A stretch of DNA of 42,540 bases, taken from positions 1-42,540 of the forward strand of contig JAFTOU010000024.1 in assembly GCA_017463615.1 (NCBI GenBank). Reading direction: 5' to 3'. Shown one piece after another: positions 34,202 through 42,540 of the stretch. The position numbers were made by a program, and so were the translations under genes. Origin of the DNA: Alistipes sp. Its GTDB lineage: Bacteria > Bacteroidota > Bacteroidia > Bacteroidales > Rikenellaceae. Position 1 is the stretch's first letter. Each line of letters starts with the position of its first letter. The notes beneath the pieces were generated by a model. The model saw only the letters and a list, made by a program, of their open reading frames with translations. It was not told the origin of the DNA and made no database searches.

Positions 34202-36844
34202 ATGAAATTCAGACTATCTACCCTAATCCTATCGGCTATTCTATTTGTTACAACCGCAACGGCGCAGCGTGTGGAGCGCAGCATAAACGAGGCGTGGAGT
34301 TTTGTGCGCGAGGGCGATAAGACCATTACGGTAAACATCCCCCACTCGTGGAATGTTACCGACTCTACGGACGATACGCCCGGCTACTTCCGCGGCAAGG
34401 GCGAATATCAGAAACGCGTGGTGATAAACGACCCATTAGATGGCCGCTCGGTATATCTATACTTTGAGGGTGCAAATCAGGTTACGCAGGTGTGGGTGAA
34501 CGGCAACTACATCGGCAAACACATTGGCGGCTACTCGGCATTCTGCTTTGACATCAGCGCAGCCATTCAGCAGGGCGATAATATAATAAAGGTAACGGTA
34601 GACAACAGCCACAACGCCGACATCGCTCCCCTATCGGCTGACTTCACATTCTTTGGTGGTATCTACCGCGATGTAAACTTGATTATCACACCTCAGGCGC
34701 ATATCTCTACGACCCACTACGCATCCAGTGGCGTATATGTCACAACGCCGCAGGTGTCGGATAGCAGCGCCAAGGTAGAGCTGCGCACAATGCTTACAAA
34801 CAACAGCCATCAGAAACAGGTCCTCTATCTGCATCACAAGCTCGTATCGCCAACGGGCGAGGTTGTAAAGACTCTTCGCAGCAAGGTAACCCTCGCGCCA
34901 GAGAGCCAGAACGCCGAGCATACTATCTCGTGCGACATCGTCTCGCCACAGCTCTGGAGTCCCGACACACCGCACCTCTACACCCTCTACACCTCGCTCT
35001 GCGACAAGGGTGGCAACGAGTTGGACTGTGTATCAAATGCTATAGGCTTGCGCCACTTCAGCCTTGACCCCGCAAAGGGTTTCTACATCAACGGCAAGCG
35101 ATTTAAGCTGATGGGCACAAATCGCCATCAGGACTACGCCCTGCGTGCCAATGCGCTGAGCGATGCGCTCCACATATCCGACATCCGCACCATAAAGGAT
35201 ATGGGCAGCAACTTCCTCCGCATATCGCACTATCCGCAAGACCGCATCGTTACCCGTATGTGCGACCGATTAGGTCTTGTCACATCGGTAGAGATTCCGA
35301 TTGTCAATGCCATAACCCCATCCGACGCCTTTCTGGAGAACTCGTTGGAGATGATTCGCGAGATGGTCTACCAGGACTACAACTCCCCATCTGTGATGAT
35401 TTGGGCATATATGAACGAGGTGCTGCTCCGCACGCCATATCTGAAGAGCGAGACAGACAAGCGCGACATATACTACGCGCACACCTACAAGCACGCCTCG
35501 GCGATAGACTCGCTGCTGCGCCAGTTAGACCCATATCGTCTGACGATGATTCCGTGCCACAAGAGCGAGTACAAATATCGCGACAGCAAGCTGCTCACCC
35601 TGCCCGACATTATCGGCTGGAACCTCTACTACGGCTGGTACGAGCGCGATATTGAGGGTTTTGGCGAGTTCCTTGACCAGATACACGCAAAATATCCAAA
35701 TCAGGGGCAGATGGTCTCTGAGTATGGCGCCGATATGGACATCCGCCTGCACTCTCTGCAGCCTGAGCGATACGACTACACCTGCGAGTATGGCATCTAC
35801 TTCCACCAGTACCATCTGCGCGAGATTCTCAAGCGCGACTTTATCGTTGGTGCGAATGTGTGGAACTACAACGACTTCCACAGCGAGGCTCGCAACGACG
35901 GCATTCCGCACATAAACAACAAGGGTCTGGTAGATGCTGCCCGCGAGAAGAAGGATGTCTACTACCTCCACAAGGCGGCATACACCCCTGCGCCATATAT
36001 CAAGGTTGGTGGCGAGCACTGGCTCAATCGTGGCGGTGTGACGGTAGATGGCGTCGCTCGCCAGCGCGTATCGGTATTTACCAATGCCACATCTGTAGAG
36101 CTGTTCCACAACGGCAAGAGCCTCGGCACGGCAGAGGTCAAGGACTTTACCGCCGACTTTGAAGTGCCATTTATGGATGGCGCAAACTGTATCAAAGCCG
36201 TTGCCGTCAAGGATGGCGCGCAGGTAAGCGATAGCGTCACCCTACCGTTCAAGGGCTATCCGAGCCTTATTACAGCCGATTTTGAGGAGCTTAATGTACT
36301 GCTGGGTACTGTTCGTTACTTTGACGACCGCGAGGATGGTATCGCCTGGATTCCGGAGAAGGAGTACCGTCCTGGCAGCTGGGGATATATCGGTGGCGAA
36401 CCAAATCGCCCTGCAGCAGCAGATGGCAAGGGCTCACTGCCCGCAACAATGAATATCGACTTCCCAAATACCACCAAAGACCCGCTCTGGCAGACCCAGC
36501 GCAAGAATATGGAGACCTTCCGTGCCGATGTTCCCGATGGAAAGTACTGCGTAATGCTCTACTTTGCCGAGTGGGAGTCTACGGCCAAGAAGGAGGAGAT
36601 TGTGAACATCCTCGGTGGCGGTGCGCAAGCATCAAATCGCAAAGCCGAGCGAGTGTTTGACCTCTCCATAAACGACACCAAGGTACTCACAGCCTTTGAC
36701 ATCACCGCCGAGGTTGGCGCCGAGCAGGGCATTGTGAAGAAGTTTATGGTTGATGCGACCAACGGCCACGGTATCACTATCCGCCTCACCCCTATCCACG
36801 GCGAGCCGACCCTCTGCGCCGTGCGCATCTACCGCCACTTCTAA
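34202..36844 (+). CDS. Glycoside hydrolase family 2 (beta-galactosidase-like), secreted, malectin-like C-terminus
   Basis: 880 residues from ATG 34202 (MKFRLSTLILSAILFVTTATAQ, Sec signal). The earlier in-frame ATG sits at the promoter box and is rejected. Domains: sugar-binding jelly roll (about 30-180, YFRGKGEYQKRVV; GGYSAFCFDIS), Ig-like domain (about 185-285), TIM barrel (about 290-600) with acid/base Glu406 in AYMNEVLL and nucleophile Glu507 in MVSEYGAD, a further beta domain, and a C-terminal malectin-like domain (about 690-880, ending in DITAEVGAEQGIVKKFMVDA and a beta tail). Exact substrate unknown. Nearby sulfatases suggest a sulfated host or algal glycan, by inference. Confidence 0.88.
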   Translation: MKFRLSTLILSAILFVTTATAQRVERSINEAWSFVREGDKTITVNIPHSWNVTDSTDDTPGYFRGKGEYQKRVVINDPLDGRSVYLYFEGANQVTQVWVNGNYIGKHIGGYSAFCFDISAAIQQGDNIIKVTVDNSHNADIAPLSADFTFFGGIYRDVNLIITPQAHISTTHYASSGVYVTTPQVSDSSAKVELRTMLTNNSHQKQVLYLHHKLVSPTGEVVKTLRSKVTLAPESQNAEHTISCDIVSPQLWSPDTPHLYTLYTSLCDKGGNELDCVSNAIGLRHFSLDPAKGFYINGKRFKLMGTNRHQDYALRANALSDALHISDIRTIKDMGSNFLRISHYPQDRIVTRMCDRLGLVTSVEIPIVNAITPSDAFLENSLEMIREMVYQDYNSPSVMIWAYMNEVLLRTPYLKSETDKRDIYYAHTYKHASAIDSLLRQLDPYRLTMIPCHKSEYKYRDSKLLTLPDIIGWNLYYGWYERDIEGFGEFLDQIHAKYPNQGQMVSEYGADMDIRLHSLQPERYDYTCEYGIYFHQYHLREILKRDFIVGANVWNYNDFHSEARNDGIPHINNKGLVDAAREKKDVYYLHKAAYTPAPYIKVGGEHWLNRGGVTVDGVARQRVSVFTNATSVELFHNGKSLGTAEVKDFTADFEVPFMDGANCIKAVAVKDGAQVSDSVTLPFKGYPSLITADFEELNVLLGTVRYFDDREDGIAWIPEKEYRPGSWGYIGGEPNRPAAADGKGSLPATMNIDFPNTTKDPLWQTQRKNMETFRADVPDGKYCVMLYFAEWESTAKKEEIVNILGGGAQASNRKAERVFDLSINDTKVLTAFDITAEVGAEQGIVKKFMVDATNGHGITIRLTPIHGEPTLCAVRIYRHF

Positions 36845-36862
36845 CCAAGTTACAGAGCAAAG

Positions 36863-37537
36863 ATGTTGCGCATATTGTCTTATCCGTTGATAGTTCTGCT
36901 ACTGGCAGTTGGGGCCATAGAGATTGTACCTATTGCCAAGTGGGTCGTGGGGCATTATATGGCCTACAAGTGGGTAGGAGTGGGTATGGCGGCGTATGTG
37001 GTGCTGAGTATTGTGAGAATATTCAACAAGAATCTGGAGTGGATGCGCACCTTCTCGCACGAGCTGTCGCACACGATTGTCGGGATGATGTTTCTGCGCA
37101 AGATTCACTCTTTCAAGGCCGGCGAAGGCGAGGGTGTTATGAGACATAGCGGAGGGTTGCGCTTCGGGGATATATTTATCTCGCTGGCACCCTACTGTCT
37201 GCCGATTTTTACCTACATACTGCTGTTCCTGCGCGAGCTGGGTGCTGAAAATTCGCTCTACATCTTTGATATTCTGATTGGCTTTACCGCCGCCTTCCAT
37301 ATCGGTTGCTTCCGTAGTCAGATAGGCACACATCAGACCGACATCACAAGCGTCGGCACAGTGCGCTCATACCTATTTATCTTTGCGATGTGGACGGTAA
37401 ACCTATCCATCCTGCTCCTCTCAATCCGCTACGGCGTTATAGATGCCTTCAAGAACTTAGCGGTGGAGTACTGGTCTACCCTATCCGACTGGTTTGAGTT
37501 GGGTGTGGAGTATATTAAGGCTCTTATAAAAAAGTAG
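36863..37537 (+). CDS. M50-like integral membrane metalloprotease
   Basis: 224 residues with about five to six hydrophobic segments. The zinc motif HELSH (H66, E67, H70) follows an N-terminal membrane helix, in FSHELSHTIVGMMF, as in M50B-type proteases. A loop with conserved-looking GLRFGDIFISLAP follows, then paired helices about 95-190. The second zinc ligand of M50 (usually an Asp after about 90 residues) could be D153/H168-region, but I cannot assign it. The target is unknown. It starts 18 bp after the GH2 gene, and a bidirectional hairpin overlaps its stop codon. Confidence 0.7.
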   Translation: MLRILSYPLIVLLLAVGAIEIVPIAKWVVGHYMAYKWVGVGMAAYVVLSIVRIFNKNLEWMRTFSHELSHTIVGMMFLRKIHSFKAGEGEGVMRHSGGLRFGDIFISLAPYCLPIFTYILLFLRELGAENSLYIFDILIGFTAAFHIGCFRSQIGTHQTDITSVGTVRSYLFIFAMWTVNLSILLLSIRYGVIDAFKNLAVEYWSTLSDWFELGVEYIKALIKK

Positions 37538-37563
37538 AAGTTGGTCGGTGACCAACTTCTCTT
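37536..37563. terminator. Bidirectional terminator between the M50-like gene and the sulfatase maturase gene
   Basis: An 11-bp stem (AGAAGTTGGTC/GACCAACTTCT) with a 3-nt loop. It overlaps the M50 stop codon. T runs follow on the plus strand and, across the stop, on the minus strand. Confidence 0.8.
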
Positions 37564-38781
37564 TTAATCATTCATTATCTCGGCGGCGGGTTTGCCGGCG
37601 AGGATTAGCTTTGCCATTTTGTCCATGGCCGCCTCGGTGTGGGAGAAGAACATCTTATAACCCTCGCAGAGGTAGTTCTTGCCGTATTCGCCTGTGTTGT
37701 CGGCTATAAAGCGGTGCTTAGGGCACTCGCCGTGGCAGAGGTTATAGTAGCGGCAGTGGCGGCACTCGCGCGGAAGTAGGGCGCGTTTTGCGATACCGAA
37801 CTCAAACTGGCGGTCGCAGTATGCCAAATCGGCGAGGCGGTCGGTATGGATATTTCCGATTTTATACTCCGGGTAGACGAAGTGGTCGCAGCAGTAGACA
37901 TCGCCATTATGCTCAACGGTAAGGCCGCTGCCACAGGTTTCGCAGAGCGAGCAGACGGATGGTTGCACGCCCACCTTGAGGGCGAGAGTAGCATCAAAGA
38001 GCTGTACATATCTGCGCCCCACATCGTTACGCACCCAGATATCAAAGATATCGCACATAAAGCGACCGAAGCCCTCGGCACTCACAGACCACGGTGCGAC
38101 ATCTGCCCCCTCGTTCTCGGGCGACTGCACGCGACCATCGCAGAGCAGCTCGGCAACGGGCAGGAACTGCATAAAGACGCTAATGCCACGCAGGAAGTTG
38201 TAGACCTCCGCACCGCGACCCTCGCTATGGATATTTACCGTGGTAAGGGTGTTGTACTCCACGCAATTGCGATAGAGGCGCTCAATGCCCCGCATAACGC
38301 GCATAAATGTAGGCTGACCGCCCGCATCTAATCGGTGCGCATCGTGGATATGCTCGGGTCCATCTATAGAGACGCCGACAAGGAAGTTATTGTCCCTAAA
38401 AATAGCACACCACTCATCGTCTACAAGTAGTCCGTTGGTCTGTATTGAGTTCTCCACAGTGCGTCCTGCGGCGTACTTCTGCTGCAGAGCAACAGCCTTG
38501 CGGAAGAACTCCTTACCTGCCAGCAGGGGCTCGCCACCGTGCCACGCAAAGGCGATTACGGGCGAGTTGTTGCCCTCAATATTTGCGCGGATATAGCGCT
38601 CCAGCAGCTCATCGCTCATCGTTGGCTCAATGCCGCCATAGAGCTCTGCCTTATCAAGGTAGTAGCAGTACTTGCAACGCATATTACACAAAGAGCCGAC
38701 GGGCTTCACCATAGAGGTAAAGCCGCGTCGCTCGTTGCGTTTAACAATATCTTCGTATGTAAACTCTACGCTTCGCTTCAT
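37564..38781 (-). CDS. Anaerobic sulfatase-maturating enzyme (anSME), radical SAM
   Basis: Oxidises the active-site Ser or Cys of sulfatases to formylglycine without oxygen. 405 residues. Radical SAM motif C32-x3-C36-x2-C39 in SLCNMRCKYCYYLDK. The C-terminal SPASM domain has two auxiliary cluster blocks (CSLCETCGSG, with the following DVYCCDHF; and CRHCRYYNLCHGECPK). SLMVKPVG-type and AFAWHGGEPLL segments match. It is coupled to the upstream sulfatase by a one-base TAATG overlap, which fits its job of maturing that protein. Confidence 0.93.
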   Translation of the reverse strand: MKRSVEFTYEDIVKRNERRGFTSMVKPVGSLCNMRCKYCYYLDKAELYGGIEPTMSDELLERYIRANIEGNNSPVIAFAWHGGEPLLAGKEFFRKAVALQQKYAAGRTVENSIQTNGLLVDDEWCAIFRDNNFLVGVSIDGPEHIHDAHRLDAGGQPTFMRVMRGIERLYRNCVEYNTLTTVNIHSEGRGAEVYNFLRGISVFMQFLPVAELLCDGRVQSPENEGADVAPWSVSAEGFGRFMCDIFDIWVRNDVGRRYVQLFDATLALKVGVQPSVCSLCETCGSGLTVEHNGDVYCCDHFVYPEYKIGNIHTDRLADLAYCDRQFEFGIAKRALLPRECRHCRYYNLCHGECPKHRFIADNTGEYGKNYLCEGYKMFFSHTEAAMDKMAKLILAGKPAAEIMND

Positions 38782-40382
38782 TAGCGTGTAATATCAATAT
38801 TAAATGGCTCATACTCAGCCAGATGGTGGCTCTGCTCAACATAGCCCCACATACGCTCCACAATCTCTGGGTGCTCGGCTGCAACATCCTTATCTGGGGT
38901 CTCAATATCCTTGCCCGGAGTGCTGACATCAAAGAGCATCATTGTGCGGTTGCCCTTGTGAACATCCTTGACAAAGCCCTTCCACTTACCCTCTCGTACG
39001 GCAATCATACCGCCCGCAGCAGGGTACTCCCAGTAGAGGTAGTCGTGCTCCAACTGAGCCTCCGGATTGCCAGTAAGGATAGGTACGAGCGAAACGCCAT
39101 CGTTCTTAGGTGCATCTACGCCCGCCAGCTCGCAGATTGTAGGCATAACATCGGCGAAGTTGCCCAGATGGTCGCTAACTACGCCCTGCTTGATTTTTGC
39201 AGGGTAGGAGGCGATAAATGGCATACGGATACCACCCTCGTGCAGGGTGCGCTTGCCCCAGCCCTTACCACAGCGATATGGCGCTGCGCTATCCATCCAT
39301 ACGGTTGGCGAAGAGGCGTTGTTTGCAGGTCCATTATCGGACGAGAACATAATTACGGTATTCTCATAGATACCAAGTCGCTTGAGCTCCTCAACAAGCA
39401 TACCCACCTGATGGTCAAAGTATGAAATCATAGCCGAGTATGTTGCGTGTGGATAGCGGCAAGGATAGTAGTTATGTGGCCACGCGCCCACATGGAAGTT
39501 ATCGCCAGCCAAAGGCTCCTCGTCGCCATACTTAGCCACATACTTCTCTACCCACTCCTTTGGAGCCTGAAGTGGTGAGTGTGGGAATGGAGTTGTCCAC
39601 ATCAGAAAGAATGGCTTATCCTTATTTGTGCGGACAAACTCAACGACATTCTCGTACATCTTATCCGGAGCGTAGGTCTTGCCCTCGCTATACTTATCGT
39701 AGCTTGCTGGGTCGTATGGGTCTGCGCCCTTATCCAACTTTGTTCCTGGATGAACTACAGTAGCAGGGTCGTTGATATACTCCTTCTGACCGTTCTTCCA
39801 CATATATGCAGGATAGTAGTTATGCGCCACGCGCTGACATACACAGCCGTAGTAGAAGTCAAAGCCCATATCCCACGGTGCTGAGCCGCCTACAGGGCTA
39901 CCAATGCCCCACTTGCCCACCATACCGGTGGCATAGCCTGCTTGCTTCATCACCGTTCCGAGGGTTGGCGTGCCAGGCTTGAGGCCCATTTGACCCTCAA
40001 TCTCTGGGTTTTGGTCTACGGTATTGAAGTCCCAGATACCATCCTCTACGCGACCCTCTACATTCTCACGAATCTGCGAGTTACCCATATTCTGACCTGT
40101 AATCAGGCAGGCACGCGATGGCGAAGATACGGGAGCTGCGGTGTACATATCGGTAAAGCGGATACCGTTATTTGCCAGCGCATCAATATTTGGGGTCTCG
40201 GTCTTGGTCTGACCATAGCAGCCAAAGTCACCATAGCCAGCATCGTCCATAAGGATGAAGATTACATTTGGTCTTTCATCTGTTCGCTCTGCCGACTTAC
40301 AGCCAGTGCAGAGAACGGGGGTTACCGCCGCCGTAGGTACTGCAACGCAGAGGGCGGTCTTGGAAATCTTGCTTAGTTTCAT
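38781..40382 (-). CDS. Ser-type sulfatase 1, exported
   Basis: Hydrolyses sulfate esters of an unknown substrate. 533 residues from ATG 40382 (MKLSKISKTALCVAVPTAAV); a longer frame to 40439 crosses the promoter. It has a signal peptide followed by LCTGC, a possible but non-ideal lipobox. Sulfatase landmarks: metal aspartates in LMDDAGYGDFGCYG (D46, D47), active-site S86-S-P-S-R-ACLITG, matching S-x-P-x-R, and DNGP(A)NNASS plus GKGWGKRTLHEGG downstream. Ser (not Cys) at the modified site requires an anSME-type maturase, and one is coupled downstream. It has its own promoter at 40410. Confidence 0.92.
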   Translation of the reverse strand: MKLSKISKTALCVAVPTAAVTPVLCTGCKSAERTDERPNVIFILMDDAGYGDFGCYGQTKTETPNIDALANNGIRFTDMYTAAPVSSPSRACLITGQNMGNSQIRENVEGRVEDGIWDFNTVDQNPEIEGQMGLKPGTPTLGTVMKQAGYATGMVGKWGIGSPVGGSAPWDMGFDFYYGCVCQRVAHNYYPAYMWKNGQKEYINDPATVVHPGTKLDKGADPYDPASYDKYSEGKTYAPDKMYENVVEFVRTNKDKPFFLMWTTPFPHSPLQAPKEWVEKYVAKYGDEEPLAGDNFHVGAWPHNYYPCRYPHATYSAMISYFDHQVGMLVEELKRLGIYENTVIMFSSDNGPANNASSPTVWMDSAAPYRCGKGWGKRTLHEGGIRMPFIASYPAKIKQGVVSDHLGNFADVMPTICELAGVDAPKNDGVSLVPILTGNPEAQLEHDYLYWEYPAAGGMIAVREGKWKGFVKDVHKGNRTMMLFDVSTPGKDIETPDKDVAAEHPEIVERMWGYVEQSHHLAEYEPFNIDITR

Positions 40383-40409
40383 TATTTCAGTTTTTGGAGG
40401 TTTAATATG

Positions 40410-40439
40410 CAAAGGTAGTAAAAAGTCGCGGATAAACAA
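40410..40439 (-). promoter_or_regulatory. Promoter for sulfatase 1 and anSME
   Basis: On the minus strand TTG (40439-40437), a 19-base spacer and TACCTTTG (40417-40410) lie 28 bp upstream of the ATG. Confidence 0.65.
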
Positions 40440-40443
40440 TACT

Positions 40444-42054
40444 CTACTTGCGAGTAATATCTATCTGGAACTTAGGTATTAACGGATGAACATGACTCTG
40501 CTCTATATATCCCCACATACGCTCCACAATCTCTGGGTGCTGAGCAGCCACATCCCTATCGGCGCTCTCCACCTCTTTGCTTGCGGTGCTGATGTCGTAG
40601 AGCTGCATCGTGCGGTTTCTAGCGTGCATATTCTCAATAATACCCTTCCAGTTGCCCCAACGCACAGCAATTTGTCCACCACGGTCTGGGAACTCCCAGT
40701 AGAGGTATTCGTGCTCCGCCTGCTTATCGGCATTACCCGTCAAGATTGGCGCTAACGACACGCCATCGGTCTGAGGACTATCTACACCTGCCAGCGAGCA
40801 GAGCGTAGGCATAATATCGGCGAAATATCCAATATGGTCGCACACCTGTCCGCCCTTAATCTTTGCAGGGTAAGAGGCGACAAATGGCATACGGATACCA
40901 CCCTCCTTGAGGGTTCGCTTACCCCACCCCTTGCCACAGCGGAACGGCGCAGCGCTATCCATCCACTCGGTTGGTGAGGAGGCGTTATTTGCAGGGCCGT
41001 TGTCGCTGGTGACGATGATAAGGGTGTTCTCGTATACGCCCAGTCGCTTAAGCTCCTCCACGAGCATACCTATCTGATTATCAATGTACGAAATCATCGC
41101 CGAGTATGTTGCGTGTGGGTAGCGACAAGGGTAATAGTTGTGCGGAAAACCGCCGAGGTTGCACTTGCTCTCGTCCAGCGGAGTCTCGTCGCCATAGCGC
41201 TCCACATACCTATCCACCCACTGCTGCGGAGCTTGCAGTGGCGAGTGAGGTATAGGTGTTGTCCACATCAGGAAGAATGGCCTATCGCTATTCTGCTGCA
41301 CAAACTCCACCACATTGTCAAACATCTTATCGGGAGCGTAGGTCTTGCCCTTGCTAAACTTGTCGTAACTTGCTATATCATAGAGGTCTGCGCCCTTATC
41401 AAGTCTTGTACCTGGGAGGGTTAGCGTTGCGGGGTCGTTGATATACTCCTTCTGCCCATTCTTCCACATATAGAGCGGATAGTAGTTGTGCGCCAAGCGC
41501 TGGCAGATGCAGCCGTAGTAGAAGTCAAAGCCCATATCCCACGGTGCGGAGCCGCTAACGGGACCTCCCAAGCCCCACTTACCGACCATACCCGTTGCAT
41601 AGCCCGCCTCCTTCATCTTGGTTGCCAAAGTTGGCGTGCCAGCCTCAAGGCCCATCTGACCCTCAACCTCCGGTGTGGTATCAATTATGCGGTCGTCCCA
41701 AGTAAGAGTGTTTGTCGGGCCGCCGAGGTTGATGTTGTCACGAATCTGTGCGTGTCCCATGTGCAGTCCCGTCATCAGGCAGCCACGCGAAGGGGCTGAT
41801 ACGGGGCAGTTGGTGTACATATCGGTAAAGCGGATGCCGCTCTCTGCCAGCGCGTCAATATTCGGGGTCTGCGTGCGCGTCTGACCATAGCAGCTAAAGT
41901 CGCCATAGCCAGCATCGTCCATCAGAATAAATATGACATTTGGCTTATCCGCCTTTGCATCTTTCGGAGTGCAACTTGTCAGTGCAAAAGGTGCTACAGC
42001 GGTCGCTGGAACAACTGCACAAAGGGCAGTTTGGGTCAGTTTCTTGAGTTTCAT
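40444..42054 (-). CDS. Ser-type sulfatase 2, exported lipoprotein
   Basis: 536 residues from ATG 42054 (MKLKKLTQTALCAVVPATAV); nine earlier codons are rejected because they are Lys/Pro-rich and lie at the promoter. The lipobox LTSC at residues 25-28 makes it a lipoprotein. Active-site S86-A-P-S-R-GCLMTG and metal site MDDAGYGDFSCYG fit the S-x-P-x-R class. It aligns along the full length with sulfatase 1 (WDMGFDFYYGC, NYYP-MWKNGQKEYINDP), so they are tandem paralogues. The C-terminus differs in charge and in the HARNRTMQLYD region. Substrate unknown. Confidence 0.93.
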   Translation of the reverse strand: MKLKKLTQTALCAVVPATAVAPFALTSCTPKDAKADKPNVIFILMDDAGYGDFSCYGQTRTQTPNIDALAESGIRFTDMYTNCPVSAPSRGCLMTGLHMGHAQIRDNINLGGPTNTLTWDDRIIDTTPEVEGQMGLEAGTPTLATKMKEAGYATGMVGKWGLGGPVSGSAPWDMGFDFYYGCICQRLAHNYYPLYMWKNGQKEYINDPATLTLPGTRLDKGADLYDIASYDKFSKGKTYAPDKMFDNVVEFVQQNSDRPFFLMWTTPIPHSPLQAPQQWVDRYVERYGDETPLDESKCNLGGFPHNYYPCRYPHATYSAMISYIDNQIGMLVEELKRLGVYENTLIIVTSDNGPANNASSPTEWMDSAAPFRCGKGWGKRTLKEGGIRMPFVASYPAKIKGGQVCDHIGYFADIMPTLCSLAGVDSPQTDGVSLAPILTGNADKQAEHEYLYWEFPDRGGQIAVRWGNWKGIIENMHARNRTMQLYDISTASKEVESADRDVAAQHPEIVERMWGYIEQSHVHPLIPKFQIDITRK

Positions 42055-42078
42055 AGCAGGTTTTTTAGGTTTTGTGAA

Positions 42079-42086
42079 CAAAATTA
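42079..42086 (-). promoter_or_regulatory. -7 promoter box for sulfatase 2
   Basis: Minus strand TAATTTTG, 24 bp from the ATG. The -33 region is poor. It is back to back with the rpmI promoter. Confidence 0.5.
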
Positions 42087-42107
42087 CAAAAAAGTTTGTG
42101 AGTTTGG

Positions 42108-42137
42108 TTGCGGAATCAAAAAAAAGTAGTACTTTTG
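42108..42137 (+). promoter_or_regulatory. Promoter of rpmI-rplT
   Basis: TTG (42108-42110), a 19-base spacer and TACTTTTG (42130-42137). The ATG follows 33 bases later. It divides the ribosomal genes from the sulfatase genes. Confidence 0.65.
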
Positions 42138-42169
42138 CACGCTATGTTTAACTAAAATATTTTACAATT

Positions 42170-42364
42170 ATGCCAAAAATGAAAACTAATGCCGCTGCAA
42201 AGAAGCGTTTTACTTTCACCGGCACAGGTAAGATTAAGCGTAAGCACGCTTATCACAGTCACATCCTGACAAAAAAGACTAAGAAGCAGAAGCGTAACCT
42301 TTGCTACTCAGGTATCGTTTCACCAGCCGATGAGGCTAAGATCAAGACTCTGCTGGTTAAATAA
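42170..42364 (+). CDS. rpmI: 50S ribosomal protein L35
   Basis: 64 residues, strongly basic, with [20 protein letters not shown] at the start and [18 protein letters not shown] in the middle, as in the L35 family. Normal length. It precedes rplT as in most bacteria, but infC, which usually sits before rpmI, is absent here; the divergent neighbour is a sulfatase gene. Confidence 0.97.
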   Translation: MPKMKTNAAAKKRFTFTGTGKIKRKHAYHSHILTKKTKKQKRNLCYSGIVSPADEAKIKTLLVK

Positions 42365-42477
42365 TCTCGGTTGTTTAACTCAGAGCAAATTAACAATTTT
42401 TTATTAACCGGAGTGAAACAGCCCTAAAGAGTGCGAGAGAATCGTACCGCTGTTAACTTCATCAAAAACTTTTAATT
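42365..42477 (+). promoter_or_regulatory. Long rpmI-rplT intergenic leader, possible L20 autoregulatory or Bacteroidales-1-like RNA
   Basis: 113 bases without a gene. Local pairing is possible: CGGTT near 42368 with AACCG near 42406, and AACAGC (42418-42423) with GCTGTT (42450-42455). Rfam describes a Bacteroidales-1 RNA in leaders of L20 genes; I recall this and cannot compare the sequence. Regulation is therefore inferred. Confidence 0.4.
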
Positions 42478-42540
42478 ATGCCACGTTCAGTCAATGCTGT
42501 TGCGTCACGCGCAAGAAGAAAAAAGGTTTTGAAGCTTGCC
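42478..42540 (+). CDS. rplT: 50S ribosomal protein L20, 5' end only
   Basis: The 21 residues before the window edge (MPRSVNAVASRARRKKVLKL and one more) match the highly basic start of L20, which in other species reads MPRVK..V..R.RHKK. L20 binds 23S rRNA and often represses its own operon. The gene runs off the right edge. Confidence 0.9.
   Translation, partial: MPRSVNAVASRARRKKVLKLA

Overview
The window looks like a chromosomal segment of an anaerobic gut Bacteroidales bacterium, plausibly Rikenellaceae/Alistipes-like. That placement is an inference from gene content: a bacterial V-type ATPase operon with a DUF2764 gene, futalosine-route menaquinone synthesis (mqnC), PPDK, anSME with Ser-type sulfatases, and Bacteroidetes promoters of the TTTG-N19/20-TAnnTTTG type, twelve of which can be read directly. 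No rRNA, CRISPR array, intact insertion sequence or prophage is visible.

Layout. 1-338: AT-rich end of an unrecognised gene plus an open frame without a start codon. 386-5551 (-): coupled operon of glutamine cyclotransferase, M20 amidohydrolase, RNase R and MqnC. 5654-11127 (+): trigger factor, ClpP, ClpX and transketolase. 11180-12442 (-): AT-rich operon of four small unrecognised proteins, three carrying split zinc-ribbon knuckles. 12443-13087: non-coding block with a strong leftward promoter, an inverted repeat that overlaps the likely TTG start of that operon, and a run of large imperfect palindromes. 13088-20583 (-): V-ATPase operon E-DUF2764-A-B-D-I-K. 20584-21145: its promoter and more palindromes. 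21146-22579 (-): DUF4301 protein. 22602-22762: MITE-like palindrome. 22932-30323 (+): murB, tilS, holA, a degenerate class IV aminotransferase, a PEGA/Sel1 lipid-free secreted protein and mnmA. 30490-33216: ppdK. 33424-33930: small outer-membrane barrel. 34044-34117: tRNA-Arg(ACG). 34202-37537: GH2 glycosidase with malectin-like C-terminus, then an M50-like membrane protease. 37564-42054 (-): anaerobic sulfatase maturase and two tandem Ser-type sulfatases. 42170-end (+): rpmI and the start of rplT with a long leader between them.

How it works together. Most of the window is housekeeping: protein folding and turnover, translation and tRNA modification, cell wall, ion-motive ATPase and central carbon. 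The right end is a small glycan-desulfation and glycosidase locus without SusC/SusD. The least explained parts are the zinc-ribbon operon with its structured leader, and the palindromic intergenic elements. Three of these share a covarying hairpin core. In two of them, outer arms of different sequence are each self-complementary and reach the stop codon of the neighbouring gene.
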